This document shows positions 27,481 through 36,801 of a stretch of 64,000 nucleotides of DNA, piece by piece; within the stretch, counting starts at the first letter, position 1; each line of letters opens with the position of its first letter. The notes beneath the pieces are model-generated. The model had not been told where the DNA came from. It did not search any database and was given only the letters and a program-made list of their open reading frames with translations. The translations under genes were made by a program, and so were the position numbers. This DNA is from Leptospira neocaledonica (GTDB lineage: Bacteria > Spirochaetota > Leptospiria > Leptospirales > Leptospiraceae): contig NZ_NPEA01000003.1 of assembly GCF_002812205.1 (NCBI RefSeq), positions 310,001 through 374,000 on the forward strand, written 5' to 3'.

Positions 27481-28197
27481 TTAAGCCCCTTGTGTTTTAA
27501 CCAAAAGGAGTTCCATCAGAACATAAGTAACTAAAGCAAAGATCACTCCGCTAGTAATTACAGCTTTTACGGTTTTGATCGGCTTAACAGTAGGTCCGTT
27601 TTGGTCCGCTCTTAAAGCATTCACTTCGAATATCACAATCAAAAGTACGATAATTCCGAGGAAAATTCTCAATCTCTCAGGGCTATAATTTAATGGAAGG
27701 TTACGAGCCGCTCCCATCGCAAATAACATTGGAATAGAGAAGAAAGTGTTAGTTCTAGAAGCTACAAAAGCGCGGTTTGCGTTAGGAGCAGGATCCACAG
27801 TGGTCTCTCCTTTAGCTTTTGCGATCACAACTTTTTGATTCGGCCAGATTACGAACCAAACGTTCGCCCACATAACCGTTCCGAAAAGTGCACCTACCAG
27901 AATTACAACTACCCATTGGGAATTATGCGGAATACCTTGAGCTCCGAGTGCGATAGCGATCATCGCAATACCGGATAGGAAGGTAAACATTGCGCCCCAA
28001 CGGAACCACCATAATGCGCGTGGAACTAATTTCTGAGTTGCGTTCTTCTTTGTATCCGCATCAGTTTCGTTGAAGAAAGGACCTTGTACAAAGTTGAAAT
28101 AGTACAACATTCCGATCCAGGTTACCCCGGATAAAAAGTGAATGTACTTAACTAAGTAATAAAGCCCGTTCGTGGTGGTAAACAGGGTTAATTCCAT
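27481..28197 (-). CDS. PuuD-like (urate hydroxylase family) membrane protein
   Basis: Multi-pass membrane protein resembling the N-terminal membrane domain of PuuD, a urate hydroxylase fused in other bacteria to a C-terminal cytochrome c. The start YLVKYIHFLSGVTWIGMLYYF and MWANVWFVIWPNQ (repeated His, Trp and Asn-Gln patterns) fit that family. About seven to eight hydrophobic helices are visible. I place the start at ATG 28197 because GGAGG stands directly before it; a start at 28212 is less likely. No uricase partner or other purine catabolism gene is here, so a role in urate oxidation is uncertain. Confidence 0.75.
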   Translation of the reverse strand: MELTLFTTTNGLYYLVKYIHFLSGVTWIGMLYYFNFVQGPFFNETDADTKKNATQKLVPRALWWFRWGAMFTFLSGIAMIAIALGAQGIPHNSQWVVVILVGALFGTVMWANVWFVIWPNQKVVIAKAKGETTVDPAPNANRAFVASRTNTFFSIPMLFAMGAARNLPLNYSPERLRIFLGIIVLLIVIFEVNALRADQNGPTVKPIKTVKAVITSGVIFALVTYVLMELLLVKTQGA

Positions 28198-28343
28198 GAT
28201 TCCTCCGAACACAGTTCTAAAAATATTATTCGGTCGTTAACCGAATCCGATTAGGATTATTTGCGAAAGAGGCCAAGTCAAGCAGTTTTGGAAAGTTTCT
28301 AAATTGCTTTTCCGAACTTCAAGTTTACTTGAAGTTTTGAGAA

Positions 28344-29549
28344 TCATTTACCTCTTAAATCTAATACGATATTTTTTCCAAGCTCGGGAAAAAAAGCAGG
28401 CTCATCATCTTCGTCACTCGACTTGAAAGGAAGAAAACGATCTCTGAAAATCTCAGACTCCGCAGTAAGAAGGACTTTTGTTTTGTTTCCGTTACGTTTT
28501 GTTTTAGTTTCGACCCGAGTACCACCTTTGCCATCCGAACCTTCTACCAAAAGTTTGAAACTTCCTTCGAAATATTCTTCCATATTGCCAGGAATGAAGA
28601 AGTTTACAGCTCCCGGTGGAAAGATGGAAAGAAATCTACCACCTATCGTAGTTTCAGGAATCTTACTATAGTATCCAGTAACTGTGTCCGTGTTCCCCGA
28701 ACGATTGAACTTAAGAGTATATCCTAATCCTCTAATATCAATTTTTAATCCGAAAACGTTGATGAACAAATAAGTTCGAAGATATAAAGTTTTAGGGGAA
28801 GACCAGTATCCCTTAGGAGAATTAGGAATTCCTAAAATTAGTTTTTTTCCTTCATTATAAAATTCCCAACCTTTTGTAAAACCTCCGGGCTGGAATAACT
28901 GGAACCTAAAAGAAACCTGATCCAAACGTTTATTCCATTTTTTATATGCAATCGGAAACCGCTCTTTCATTCTTTCCGAAAGTGTATACATCAGAAAGAT
29001 CTCACCATTTTCTTTTTTGATCTCGCAATCGAATTGATGGCATAAGAATTTTTGAAGAGAAGAATGTTCCAATACTTGATTCTGTTCCGACTTACGCAGA
29101 TGTTCCACAGTCTCTTCTATCATCGGGAAAACGTCAAACACACTCACTTCAGGAGAAAGCATCTCGACTGTTCGAGTGATCTTGTAAGTTGGCTTCGTAT
29201 GAAACTCAGTTGGTTCCACCTTTACAAAAATAGAATATGGACTTTCCGGAAAAACGGAGAGAGGAGAATCGGATAATTCCTTTCTGAAACGGCCGCCATT
29301 CTCATTTAAACGGAAAGAAAGAGCGAGATATCCATCCTTCTTGTAAAACTTCTCCTCTGAATCCGCTTCAGGATTTCCGTATAAGATCCCTCGAACGGGA
29401 TCATCTTTGAATTCTGTTTGGATAAAATCTTGGTATTTAAAGTATCTTTCGAAATAATCCGCGGCAGCTAGATTCTTTTTTACACAATTCCCGATAAAAG
29501 GAAGAAGGAGCAAAAGTGAAATATAAGAAGAAAAAGAATTTCGGCTCAT
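28344..29549 (-). CDS. Predicted lipoprotein of unknown function
   Basis: About 400 residues. The N-terminus (SSYISLLLLLPFIGNC) is a signal with a loose spirochaetal lipobox before Cys. No domain is recognised. The mature part is hydrophilic with many aromatic residues and a beta-rich pattern (YTLKFNRSGNTDTVTGYY), perhaps a beta-barrel-like or lipid-binding envelope protein. ATG 29549 lies just after the upstream stop (29551-29553) with GGA ahead. An ATG at 29561 overlapping the previous gene by 11 bp is an alternative. It pairs with the thioredoxin-like gene. Confidence 0.6.
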   Translation of the reverse strand: MSRNSFSSYISLLLLLPFIGNCVKKNLAAADYFERYFKYQDFIQTEFKDDPVRGILYGNPEADSEEKFYKKDGYLALSFRLNENGGRFRKELSDSPLSVFPESPYSIFVKVEPTEFHTKPTYKITRTVEMLSPEVSVFDVFPMIEETVEHLRKSEQNQVLEHSSLQKFLCHQFDCEIKKENGEIFLMYTLSERMKERFPIAYKKWNKRLDQVSFRFQLFQPGGFTKGWEFYNEGKKLILGIPNSPKGYWSSPKTLYLRTYLFINVFGLKIDIRGLGYTLKFNRSGNTDTVTGYYSKIPETTIGGRFLSIFPPGAVNFFIPGNMEEYFEGSFKLLVEGSDGKGGTRVETKTKRNGNKTKVLLTAESEIFRDRFLPFKSSDEDDEPAFFPELGKNIVLDLRGK

Positions 29550-29550
29550 T

Positions 29551-30054
29551 TTATTTTCCATTACGGATCAGTCTATATAGCTCCGAAACTTTTGTATCAT
29601 CTACTGATTCGAAATATTCTTTGTGAATAAGAGTACCTTTTGGAGAATACACTCTTAAGAAAGATTTTCCTTCGGCCAGGCCCTTGGACAAAATCCCTTT
29701 CTTATCCAGCAAAATACTTTCGTAATCTTTCTCTCTTTCCCGAAAAATATGATCGAAAACAGCCGAAGGTGCATCTTTCAAATTCAGATAAGCGGAGAAA
29801 ATCACACGATCTTCATCCTTCAATAATGTCTGCATTTTCCAATAGATTTTACGTCCATGCTTTCTGCAAAGGATTACATCTTTAAAACCGCAACCTAGTA
29901 AAAAGTATGTATTACCTTTTGCAGTGGCTGAGCTAAAAACTTTTCCTTTTTGATCTGACAATTTGAAATCCGGGAGTTTTTCTTTTTCATCAGCTCTCAA
30001 CCCTGAAACGGAAAGAAGCAAAATAAATGAGATAACCCGGATCTTATACTTCAT
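29551..30054 (-). CDS. Secreted thioredoxin-fold-like protein lacking CxxC
   Basis: 167 residues. A signal peptide (ISFILLLSVSGLRA) precedes KLPDFKLSDQKGKVFSSATAKGNTYF, which resembles the opening strands of peroxiredoxin/TlpA-like thioredoxin folds. The usual CxxC is absent: LGCGFKDVILCRKHG has cysteines seven residues apart. ILLDKKGILSKGL and LRVYSPKGTLIHKEY fit the later strands. It probably sits in the periplasm and is co-transcribed with the following lipoprotein. Fold assignment is moderate and the redox role is doubtful. Confidence 0.55.
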   Translation of the reverse strand: MKYKIRVISFILLLSVSGLRADEKEKLPDFKLSDQKGKVFSSATAKGNTYFLLGCGFKDVILCRKHGRKIYWKMQTLLKDEDRVIFSAYLNLKDAPSAVFDHIFREREKDYESILLDKKGILSKGLAEGKSFLRVYSPKGTLIHKEYFESVDDTKVSELYRLIRNGK

Positions 30055-30173
30055 GTTTTAGAATTTCCTATTTGAATAAGGTTAAATTCGGATTACAAAA
30101 CCGAGCAAACAATCAGACAGGAGAAGGATTGATCCGTTCCCCAAATTTTAGAAGAATGGGCTGAAATTGGAAA

Positions 30174-32366
30174 TTATTTTCTGTGGAGCCTGAAAATCCC
30201 GTCCCAATCTCCCGGAGGAGCCTGGCCAAGGATCATTTTGGTTCTTTTAGCGTACAATTTTACGATATTGTCTGTCGGTTTTGCTTTGTATAATTCCTTA
30301 AAGATAGAGAAAGCATTCTTAAACTGACCAGCTTTGTAGAGAGCAATTCCTTCATTCAGTTTTGTTTTGGAGCCTTCTTTCCAATCCACCGATTCGGGTT
30401 CATCGGCTTGGAAAACTTCGTATAAGATGACAGGTTGCGTTTTTCCCTTTACGATTACTGTATCTATCTCTCGAGCCATTACATCGGAAAGCAGATTCAA
30501 ACGTAAGAACGTATGATGAGTCACTAAAATTTTGCTCTTATAAAAACCGGAAAGACTTTGGACTCGCGAAGATAAGTTTACTGTATCTCCTACTACGGTA
30601 GTATCAATCCTTCTTTCACTTCCTACAGTGCCTAAGATCAAAGGTCCAGTGTTTACGCCGATTCCTAGATCCGCGCCAATGCCGATTCCGTCGTTCAAAG
30701 ATTCTACATATCGAACCATATCTATCGCGGACTGAAGAGCGTTATCGGCAGAGTTAAAGTTCTCCTTCTCCGCTCTATCGCTATGATCGGAGAAGAGCGC
30801 CATGATCGCATCTCCAATGTATTTATCTACGAAACCTGCATTCTTAAATATGATATCCTCAAATGCGGAGAAGTATCTGTTCAGATATTTGATATTTTCA
30901 TCCGGACTCAACTTTTCAGAGACGGAAGTATAACCCCGTAAATCTGCGAAAAATACGGACATCGTCTTTTCTTTAGAGTCACCAATTTTAATCTCAACGG
31001 GACTTTCTCTATCTAAAATAGAAATAAATTCAGAAGGAACGAATCTGTAAAATGCATCTCTCTGTTTTGAGATCTCTAAGTTTAAAGCCTGAGATTGTTT
31101 GTACAAACTCACATATCTGGAAACCAAAAGACTGATGATGACAAGAATGAAAACTGAGAATGAAATCTTAAAGAAAGGATAATGGAATCCTGCGATCTTA
31201 GTCATCGCATCAATCGTATCCCAAAGCCCGAAAAGCCCGCAGACGCCGATACCAACTGCAAGTTTAATAGAGTCAGGTTTTTTCAAACGGATTGCATTTG
31301 CAGAAAAGAAAATCACATACAAAAGCATCAAAAATAGAAGCCCTTGGAAAACCGTCAGATTCGGAAGAACATATTTAAAAGGAAGAAACCAATTCGTTAA
31401 GAGTAAAATTCCGCTGAAAACACAGAAGATTCGAATGATCCAAAACTTTCCTTCTTTTTGATAAAAGAAGTCTTTTGCAAAAAGCATAAAGACTGGGACC
31501 ATCGGAATGAGAGCACCGATTTCTCCCCTAAAGAACAATTCAGTGTCCGGACCACCTGGGTAATTTATAAATTTATTATATATATGAAATGTGGTGAAAT
31601 AGAAATATACGGAAGAGAATAGGGAGAACAGCCCGAAATATAGGTAATAAATATCCTGCTTTCTTGTTACGAAGAATAATACATGATAGAAACCGAATAT
31701 AAAATAGATTCCGAAGAGAAATATATCAAAATATTCCGAGGTTGAATTATAAATTTCTTCGAGAGATGATATTCTGAAATTTTTAGGATGATAGAAACCG
31801 AAATGATCGTTCGATTTTATAGGATTGCTATCCGCCATCCCCATAAAACGTATCTTCAGATCGTTTTTGCCGGGCTTTAAGGTTCCATGATGGAGTGGAA
31901 TAATTAGACCTTTTAAAGAGCGATTTTTAGTAAGTTGTCCTTCAGTAGGCTCGTACCATTCTTCTCTTATTAAAATTCCGTTTAGGAAAATTTTCCAATT
32001 CTCACCAATATCCGAAATATAAAGTCCTGCAGGAATTTTAAGTAAGTCGTCCGATTTATCTAGATTGAATTCGGTTTTTATCTCAACTTGGTGGATACCT
32101 GAATCCATTGGGATCTGGAAAAGACTATTGAATGTCCAAGGTAAATCCGGAAGGGGGGTCCAATCTTCGGAAGAAGGCTCTTGTTTTTTATTTTTTAATT
32201 CCGTTTTCTTTTCATTTGGAGCTTCGGTTATTAGCCTTCCGATCCATTCCAATTCGGAAAAATCTATTTTTCGAACTGGTTTTGTATCAGTAATACAACC
32301 AAACTGTGAAACCAGTAAAGTTACACAGATACCGAATAAGAAGCGTTTGTGAAATGTATGGTCCAG
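30174..32366 (-). CDS. Class III adenylate cyclase with 7TM (7TMR-DISM) sensor
   Basis: Predicted membrane receptor that makes cAMP. An extracytoplasmic beta-rich domain (7TMR-DISMED2-like) precedes seven hydrophobic helices (YFDIFLFGIYFIFGFYHVLFF and onward). A class III cyclase domain follows, with metal-binding Asp in FFADLRGYT and DKYIGDAIMALF, substrate Lys in the latter, and VVGDTVNLSSRVQ. A short TPR-like C-terminus ends it. In-frame coding extends upstream of the first canonical start, TTG 32252, and encodes KRFLFGICVTLLVSQFGC, a signal sequence. CTG at 32366, with GAGG seven bases ahead and nine bases behind the fliG stop, is my preferred start. Confidence 0.8.
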   Translation of the reverse strand: MDHTFHKRFLFGICVTLLVSQFGCITDTKPVRKIDFSELEWIGRLITEAPNEKKTELKNKKQEPSSEDWTPLPDLPWTFNSLFQIPMDSGIHQVEIKTEFNLDKSDDLLKIPAGLYISDIGENWKIFLNGILIREEWYEPTEGQLTKNRSLKGLIIPLHHGTLKPGKNDLKIRFMGMADSNPIKSNDHFGFYHPKNFRISSLEEIYNSTSEYFDIFLFGIYFIFGFYHVLFFVTRKQDIYYLYFGLFSLFSSVYFYFTTFHIYNKFINYPGGPDTELFFRGEIGALIPMVPVFMLFAKDFFYQKEGKFWIIRIFCVFSGILLLTNWFLPFKYVLPNLTVFQGLLFLMLLYVIFFSANAIRLKKPDSIKLAVGIGVCGLFGLWDTIDAMTKIAGFHYPFFKISFSVFILVIISLLVSRYVSLYKQSQALNLEISKQRDAFYRFVPSEFISILDRESPVEIKIGDSKEKTMSVFFADLRGYTSVSEKLSPDENIKYLNRYFSAFEDIIFKNAGFVDKYIGDAIMALFSDHSDRAEKENFNSADNALQSAIDMVRYVESLNDGIGIGADLGIGVNTGPLILGTVGSERRIDTTVVGDTVNLSSRVQSLSGFYKSKILVTHHTFLRLNLLSDVMAREIDTVIVKGKTQPVILYEVFQADEPESVDWKEGSKTKLNEGIALYKAGQFKNAFSIFKELYKAKPTDNIVKLYAKRTKMILGQAPPGDWDGIFRLHRK

Positions 32367-32375
32367 GGTCGGACC

Positions 32376-33389
32376 TCACATAACGAGTTCGTCTTCGCCA
32401 GCACGTGCGACGACGATGTCTCCGGATTCTTCCAGCTTACGTATGATATTAACGATCTTTTGCTGAGCGTCTTCAACGTCTTTAATACGAATAGGTCCCA
32501 TGAAGTCCATATCCTCTCGGAGTAGGTTCGCGGCACGTTTGGACATGTTCTTGAAGATCTTTTCTTGCACCTCAGTATCCACCGACTTGAGAGCTTTTGC
32601 AAGATCCGAGTTATCTACTTCTCTCAATACCTTTTGGATAGCGCGGTCATCGAGTAGTACAATATCCTCGAATACAAACATTCTTTTTTTGATCTCTTCT
32701 GCGAGTTCCGGATCTTCTTCTTCCAAGGCTTCGATGATTGTTTTCTCAGTTCCCCTATCCACAAGGTTCAAAATTTCGACCACCGAGTCGATACCACCGG
32801 CAGAGGTATAATCCTCACTCGCCAATGTGGAAAGTTTTCTTTCCAAAACCCTTTCCACTTCTCGAAGAACGTCAGGAGAAACCCGGTCCATGGTTGCGAT
32901 CCTTTTTGCAACTTCTGCTTGGATCGTGTGCGGTAATCCTGATAGAATGCTGGATGCTTTCTGAGGATCTAAATAAGATAAAATTAATGCGATTGTCTGA
33001 GGGTGCTCGTTCTGGATAAAGTTTAATAAGTGCTGAGGGTCAGTTCTACGAATAAAGTCGAAAGGACGTACTTGCAAACTTGAAGTAAGTCGGTTGATAA
33101 TATCGATCGCTTTTTGGTTACCAAGAGCTTTCTCTAATAGTCCCCTTGCGAAGTCGATACCTCCGTTCGAGATGAATTCTTGAGCCATCATAAGCTCGTT
33201 GAATTCTACCAAAACCTTCTCTTTGTCTTCCGGAGTGATCTTATCTAAACGTGCAATCTCGAACGTGATCTGTTCGATCTCGTCTTCACGCAGATGTTTG
33301 AAAATTTCCGAAGATACGTCGGACCCTACGGCGATTAGAAAAATGGCCGCTTTTTGTCTTCCGGTTAGAGAGGTCTTTTTATTCAGCAC
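32376..33389 (-). CDS. fliG: Flagellar motor switch protein FliG
   Basis: Rotor protein that couples the MotA/B stator to rotation of periplasmic flagella. It has the N-terminal FliF-binding domain (LTGRQKAAIFLIAVG), the middle EHPQ motif IQNEHPQTIALILSYL, and the C-terminal torque helix LAKALKSVDTEVQEKIFKNMSKRAA with charged residues facing MotA. The length of 337 residues matches typical FliG. The GTG start at 33389 is not strongly supported by a ribosome site. The stop codon overlaps the Shine-Dalgarno sequence of the following cyclase gene. No other flagellar genes adjoin it. Confidence 0.95.
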   Translation of the reverse strand: MLNKKTSLTGRQKAAIFLIAVGSDVSSEIFKHLREDEIEQITFEIARLDKITPEDKEKVLVEFNELMMAQEFISNGGIDFARGLLEKALGNQKAIDIINRLTSSLQVRPFDFIRRTDPQHLLNFIQNEHPQTIALILSYLDPQKASSILSGLPHTIQAEVAKRIATMDRVSPDVLREVERVLERKLSTLASEDYTSAGGIDSVVEILNLVDRGTEKTIIEALEEEDPELAEEIKKRMFVFEDIVLLDDRAIQKVLREVDNSDLAKALKSVDTEVQEKIFKNMSKRAANLLREDMDFMGPIRIKDVEDAQQKIVNIIRKLEESGDIVVARAGEDELVM

Positions 33390-33522
33390 TTTGAGCGCGT
33401 CCTAAGGAATACTATCGGCAAAACTCTCCATTTTCAAGGTAAAGTTTTTTTGTAGGTTCCGGCTTGCAAAGACGACATAAATTCCAAAATTGGGAAGGGA
33501 AAGCCTTGTGGGAGATCCAACC

Positions 33523-33885
33523 GTGAAGTTAAAAGTTTACGAATACAAAAACTGCAGTACGTGTAGAAACGCCCTAAAATTCCTGGAAGGTAAAAAGATC
33601 GACTTTGACAAGAAAGCAATCCGGGAAACCCCACCGACCAAGGCAGAACTCAAAAAAATGCTCGGATATGTGGGTGGAGATTCCAAAAGATTATTCAATA
33701 CTTCTGGCGGTGATTATAAGGAACTCGGACTCAAGGACAAACTTGCAAAGATGAGCCTGGATGAGCAGTTCGAATTACTTTCCGGAAATGGAAACTTGGT
33801 CAAAAGACCTTTTGTCTTGGGGGAAAATTTCGGACTAGTTGGTTTTAAAGAAGAAGAATGGAAGGCCACTTTAAAAACTAAATAG
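33523..33885 (+). CDS. ArsC/Spx-family thioredoxin-like protein
   Basis: About 120 residues with KVYEYKNCSTCRNALKFLEGKKIDFD at the N-terminus, the CxxC motif of YffB/Spx relatives of arsenate reductase. RPFVLGENFGLVGFKEEEW near the C-terminus is typical of the family. GTG at 33523 is favoured because GGGAG stands eight bases upstream; TTG codons at about 33490 and 33506 would add 11 or fewer residues. Redox-active or RNA-polymerase-binding roles are possible; no arsenic-resistance genes are nearby. Confidence 0.8.
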   Translation: MKLKVYEYKNCSTCRNALKFLEGKKIDFDKKAIRETPPTKAELKKMLGYVGGDSKRLFNTSGGDYKELGLKDKLAKMSLDEQFELLSGNGNLVKRPFVLGENFGLVGFKEEEWKATLKTK

Positions 33886-33899
33886 GCCTCCCTGAACGA

Positions 33900-34889
33900 C
33901 TATCTTCCTACAGAACCCATGCTAGTAGCCGGGTAACGTAGCCCGGCTGCCGCATCTTTAGGAGCTACTGAATTGATCCTTTCTAAATCTTCTTTAGATA
34001 GTTTTACCGAACTTCCACCTATATTTTCTTCCAAATATTTACGTCTTTTGGTGCCCGCAATTGGAACAATATCTTGTCCCTGAGCAAGAACCCAAGCTAA
34101 TGCAAGTTGTCCCGCAGTGACCGACTTTTCGTTAGCGATCTCTTTGATCTTAGCGACCAACTCTAAATTCTTTTGGAAATTCTCTCCTTGAAAACGAGGA
34201 GAATTCCTTCTAAAATCTGTAGGGTCTAGATCTTCGAATTTTTGGATCTGTCCTGTTAAAAATCCTCGGCCGAGAGGACTGTAAGCTACAAATCCAATTC
34301 CAAGCTCTCTACAAGTTTGTAAAATACCATCTTCAGGATCTCTGGTCCAAAGAGAATATTCGGTTTGCAAAGCAGAGATAGGATGAACCTTGGCAGCTCT
34401 TTTGATTGTATCAATTCCAGCTTCAGAGAGTCCTATATACTTTACTTTTCCTTGTTTTACTAGATCCGCCATCGCACCCACAGTTTCTTCGATGGGAGTA
34501 TCCGGATCTACTCTGTGCTGGTAATATAGATCGATCGTATCTACACCTAAACGTTTCAAACTTCCTTCGCAGGCAGCTTTTACATATTCAGGTTTTCCAT
34601 TATATCCTCTTTTATAAGGATCGTTTGGATCTCTCATGATACCAAACTTAGTTGCAATCACAAGTTGGTCTCTCTTACCCTTAATTGCTTTTCCTAATAA
34701 TTCTTCATTTATATGGGGGCCGTACATATCCGCTGTGTCGAATAATGTGACGCCCAACTCAATTGCACGATGTATAGTTGCAATAGATTCAACATCGTCT
34801 GTTTTTCCGTAAAAATCAGACATTCCCATACAACCCAATCCTTGTTCGGATACGAGTGGACCTATCTTTCCCAATTGTCTTTTTTGCAT
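33900..34889 (-). CDS. Aldo/keto reductase
   Basis: NADPH-dependent TIM-barrel oxidoreductase, 329 residues. The catalytic tetrad region [19 protein letters not shown] (Asp, Tyr) is visible, then a Lys in VIATKFGIM and His in [29 protein letters not shown] and [14 protein letters not shown] complete the cofactor site of the AKR13 branch. A clear GGAGG precedes the ATG. The physiological substrate is unknown. Confidence 0.88.
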   Translation of the reverse strand: MQKRQLGKIGPLVSEQGLGCMGMSDFYGKTDDVESIATIHRAIELGVTLFDTADMYGPHINEELLGKAIKGKRDQLVIATKFGIMRDPNDPYKRGYNGKPEYVKAACEGSLKRLGVDTIDLYYQHRVDPDTPIEETVGAMADLVKQGKVKYIGLSEAGIDTIKRAAKVHPISALQTEYSLWTRDPEDGILQTCRELGIGFVAYSPLGRGFLTGQIQKFEDLDPTDFRRNSPRFQGENFQKNLELVAKIKEIANEKSVTAGQLALAWVLAQGQDIVPIAGTKRRKYLEENIGGSSVKLSKEDLERINSVAPKDAAAGLRYPATSMGSVGR

Positions 34890-34904
34890 GATTGCCTCCA
34901 GAGA

Positions 34905-35522
34905 TTATAATGAGTTAATTCGATCCATTCCCTTGCCCTCTCTTAAGATGGAGATCCCATCTCCTGTGCAATCAAGAATGGTAGATAATTCTAGTTCTAA
35001 GATTCCTCCGTCTATAATCCCATCTACCTTGCTACCGTATTCTTTTTCGATCATGTCAACGTCGGTAACGAACTCATCTTTGAAAAACACGGAAGTAGAA
35101 GTAAGAGGATTTGGATGAAGTTCCATCAAAGCCTGTAGATATGTAGATGCAGGGATCCTTATTCCAATATTTTTATCTTTCTGATTCGAAAAAGAAACTC
35201 TTGGAAGATGTTTATTTGCTTTAACTACGAATGTATATGGACCGGGAGTAATTCTTTTCATCAAACGAAACGCCTCGTTGGAAAGTTGTTCCATATAGTT
35301 GGATGCTGTAGAGATATCTGCACAAAGAAGTGATAGAGGCTGGTTCTTAGAGATGTTTTTTAATTTGTATAATTTTTCGACTCCCGCATGGGATTGGGAG
35401 TCTGCAACCAATCCGTAAACGGTATCGGTAGGAAATACATACACCCCTCCCTCGGATAATTTTTTGGAAATTTGTCCGAGGATCCTCTTCTCAGGATTCT
35501 GGGGATGTAATTCTAATATCAT
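34905..35522 (-). CDS. tsaC: L-threonylcarbamoyladenylate synthase (Sua5/YrdC family)
   Basis: Makes threonylcarbamoyl-AMP, the donor for tRNA t6A37 modification. The motif VYVFPTDTVYGLVADSQS (PTDTVYGL) is diagnostic, with KLYKLKNISKNQPLSLLCAD and TPGPYTFVVKA following. At 205 residues it is the single-domain form. It overlaps the SDR gene by 4 bp. This window also has tsaB and tsaE, but not tsaD. Confidence 0.9.
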   Translation of the reverse strand: MILELHPQNPEKRILGQISKKLSEGGVYVFPTDTVYGLVADSQSHAGVEKLYKLKNISKNQPLSLLCADISTASNYMEQLSNEAFRLMKRITPGPYTFVVKANKHLPRVSFSNQKDKNIGIRIPASTYLQALMELHPNPLTSTSVFFKDEFVTDVDMIEKEYGSKVDGIIDGGILELELSTILDCTGDGISILREGKGMDRINSL

Positions 35523-36262
35523 ATACCGGAAGTAACACCTCCGTCCACGACGATTGCCTGACCAGTAACGTAAGCCGCCGCATCGGAAGCTAAGAAAACT
35601 GCTGCCCCCGCAAGATCTTCCGGCTTGCCTAATCTAGACAATGGAATCCTTGCTTTCATTTGCTCCAATACTTCTGGTCTTTCTTTGATCATGTCCGTCA
35701 TGTCCGTATCAATAAATCCCGGACAGATCGCGTTCACTCTGTATCCGGAACCTGCCCATTCTACCGCGAGGGCCCTGGTCATATTTATAACTGCACCCTT
35801 TGTTCCGCAGTAAACTGCCGCAAATTTAGTGCCGACCATACCTAGGACTGAGGCAATATTGATAATGTTCCCGCCTTTTTTCTTATGTATTTTATAGTAT
35901 GCCTGACTCGCGCGAAACACTCCCACAAAATTAGTTTGTGTCACGTTTTGTATGTCTTCTTCTTTAAAAAACCCTGCAGGTAAATTGGTGGCAACTCCCG
36001 CGTTATTTACGAGTACATCCAACTTCCCGTGTTTTTTACTTAGGGTTTCAATGACAGAATCCATTGCTCCAGGTTCACGAATATCGGCTGCGAATGCTTC
36101 GATACCGGATCCTTCTAAACGTTTAATGGACTCCGCGGAAGATCCAGTGCCATAAACTGTTGCACCTGCGTCCAAAAATCCTTGAGCGATCTGTCTTCCG
36201 ATCCCTCTTGTTGCTCCTGTTACCAATACTGATTTGCCAGTTAAATCGAATACGTTTTTCAA
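35519..36262 (-). CDS. Short-chain dehydrogenase/reductase (FabG-like)
   Basis: 247 residues with the classical SDR layout: VLVTGATRGIGRQIAQGF (cofactor Gly motif), DVLVNNAGVATNLP (NNAG), GNIINIASVLGMVGTKFAAVYCGTKG (Ser, YxxxK) and NAICPGFIDTDM. It resembles 3-oxoacyl-ACP reductases and 2-deoxy-gluconate dehydrogenases. It is outside any fatty acid operon, so the substrate is open. It starts at TTG 36262 with GGAGGAG upstream and overlaps the previous stop. Co-translated with tsaC. Confidence 0.85.
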   Translation of the reverse strand: MKNVFDLTGKSVLVTGATRGIGRQIAQGFLDAGATVYGTGSSAESIKRLEGSGIEAFAADIREPGAMDSVIETLSKKHGKLDVLVNNAGVATNLPAGFFKEEDIQNVTQTNFVGVFRASQAYYKIHKKKGGNIINIASVLGMVGTKFAAVYCGTKGAVINMTRALAVEWAGSGYRVNAICPGFIDTDMTDMIKERPEVLEQMKARIPLSRLGKPEDLAGAAVFLASDAAAYVTGQAIVVDGGVTSGI

Positions 36263-36762
36263 AATTCTCCTCCCTTGTCGGTAGTTTTAGGTTCCGAATA
36301 ATACACTTTAGGCTTGCTGCCATTTTGCAAAACACCGCAAGGATGTTTGGATCTGTCTTTATCTGATCTTCTTCCTGCGGAAATATCATATCTTTCGAAT
36401 AGTTTTTTAGAATCTATTCTCATATTATTTCCGTAATCTGTGTTGGTTGCTTTTATCTTTTCTTTCTTCTTAGGTAAAGGTTCCGTCGGATCGTGTGGTT
36501 CTTTTTCCAGCTTTGCTTCTTCTTCTATCTTATAATCGTTTTTTAAAACTCCGCGATCTATGTAATGAGAATATCCTTCGTATTCTTCATGAAATGGATC
36601 GCAGTCGGAAAGATCCGGATTCACTACGATCTTATCGCAGAATAAATCGAACCAATCGCAGGTATTTTCAAAAGTATGATTCTTAAAATTTTGTAAATTG
36701 AAACCTCGGCAAGATACGGACGAAAGAAAAAATAGAAGCAGAATGACTTTAGATAATTTCAT
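36259..36762 (-). CDS. Predicted small lipoprotein
   Basis: 167 residues. The signal LSKVILLLFFLSSVSC ends in a spirochaetal lipobox with Cys. The mature chain is charged, with CDWFDLFCDKI and SDCDPFHEEY containing possible disulfides. Its Pro/Lys-rich centre reads EPLPKKKEKIK. No family recognised. The end overlaps the start of the SDR gene by 4 bp, so the last residues EF read into the TTG of that gene. Confidence 0.65.
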   Translation of the reverse strand: MKLSKVILLLFFLSSVSCRGFNLQNFKNHTFENTCDWFDLFCDKIVVNPDLSDCDPFHEEYEGYSHYIDRGVLKNDYKIEEEAKLEKEPHDPTEPLPKKKEKIKATNTDYGNNMRIDSKKLFERYDISAGRRSDKDRSKHPCGVLQNGSKPKVYYSEPKTTDKGGEF

Positions 36763-36801
36763 ATTCTATTCTTATATTCGGAAAGAAAACCGGAAAGGAC
36801 C

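Noticed and set aside
32252..32254. TTG as start of the adenylate cyclase
   Set aside because: No ribosome site precedes it and it would cut off an in-frame signal sequence encoded upstream.
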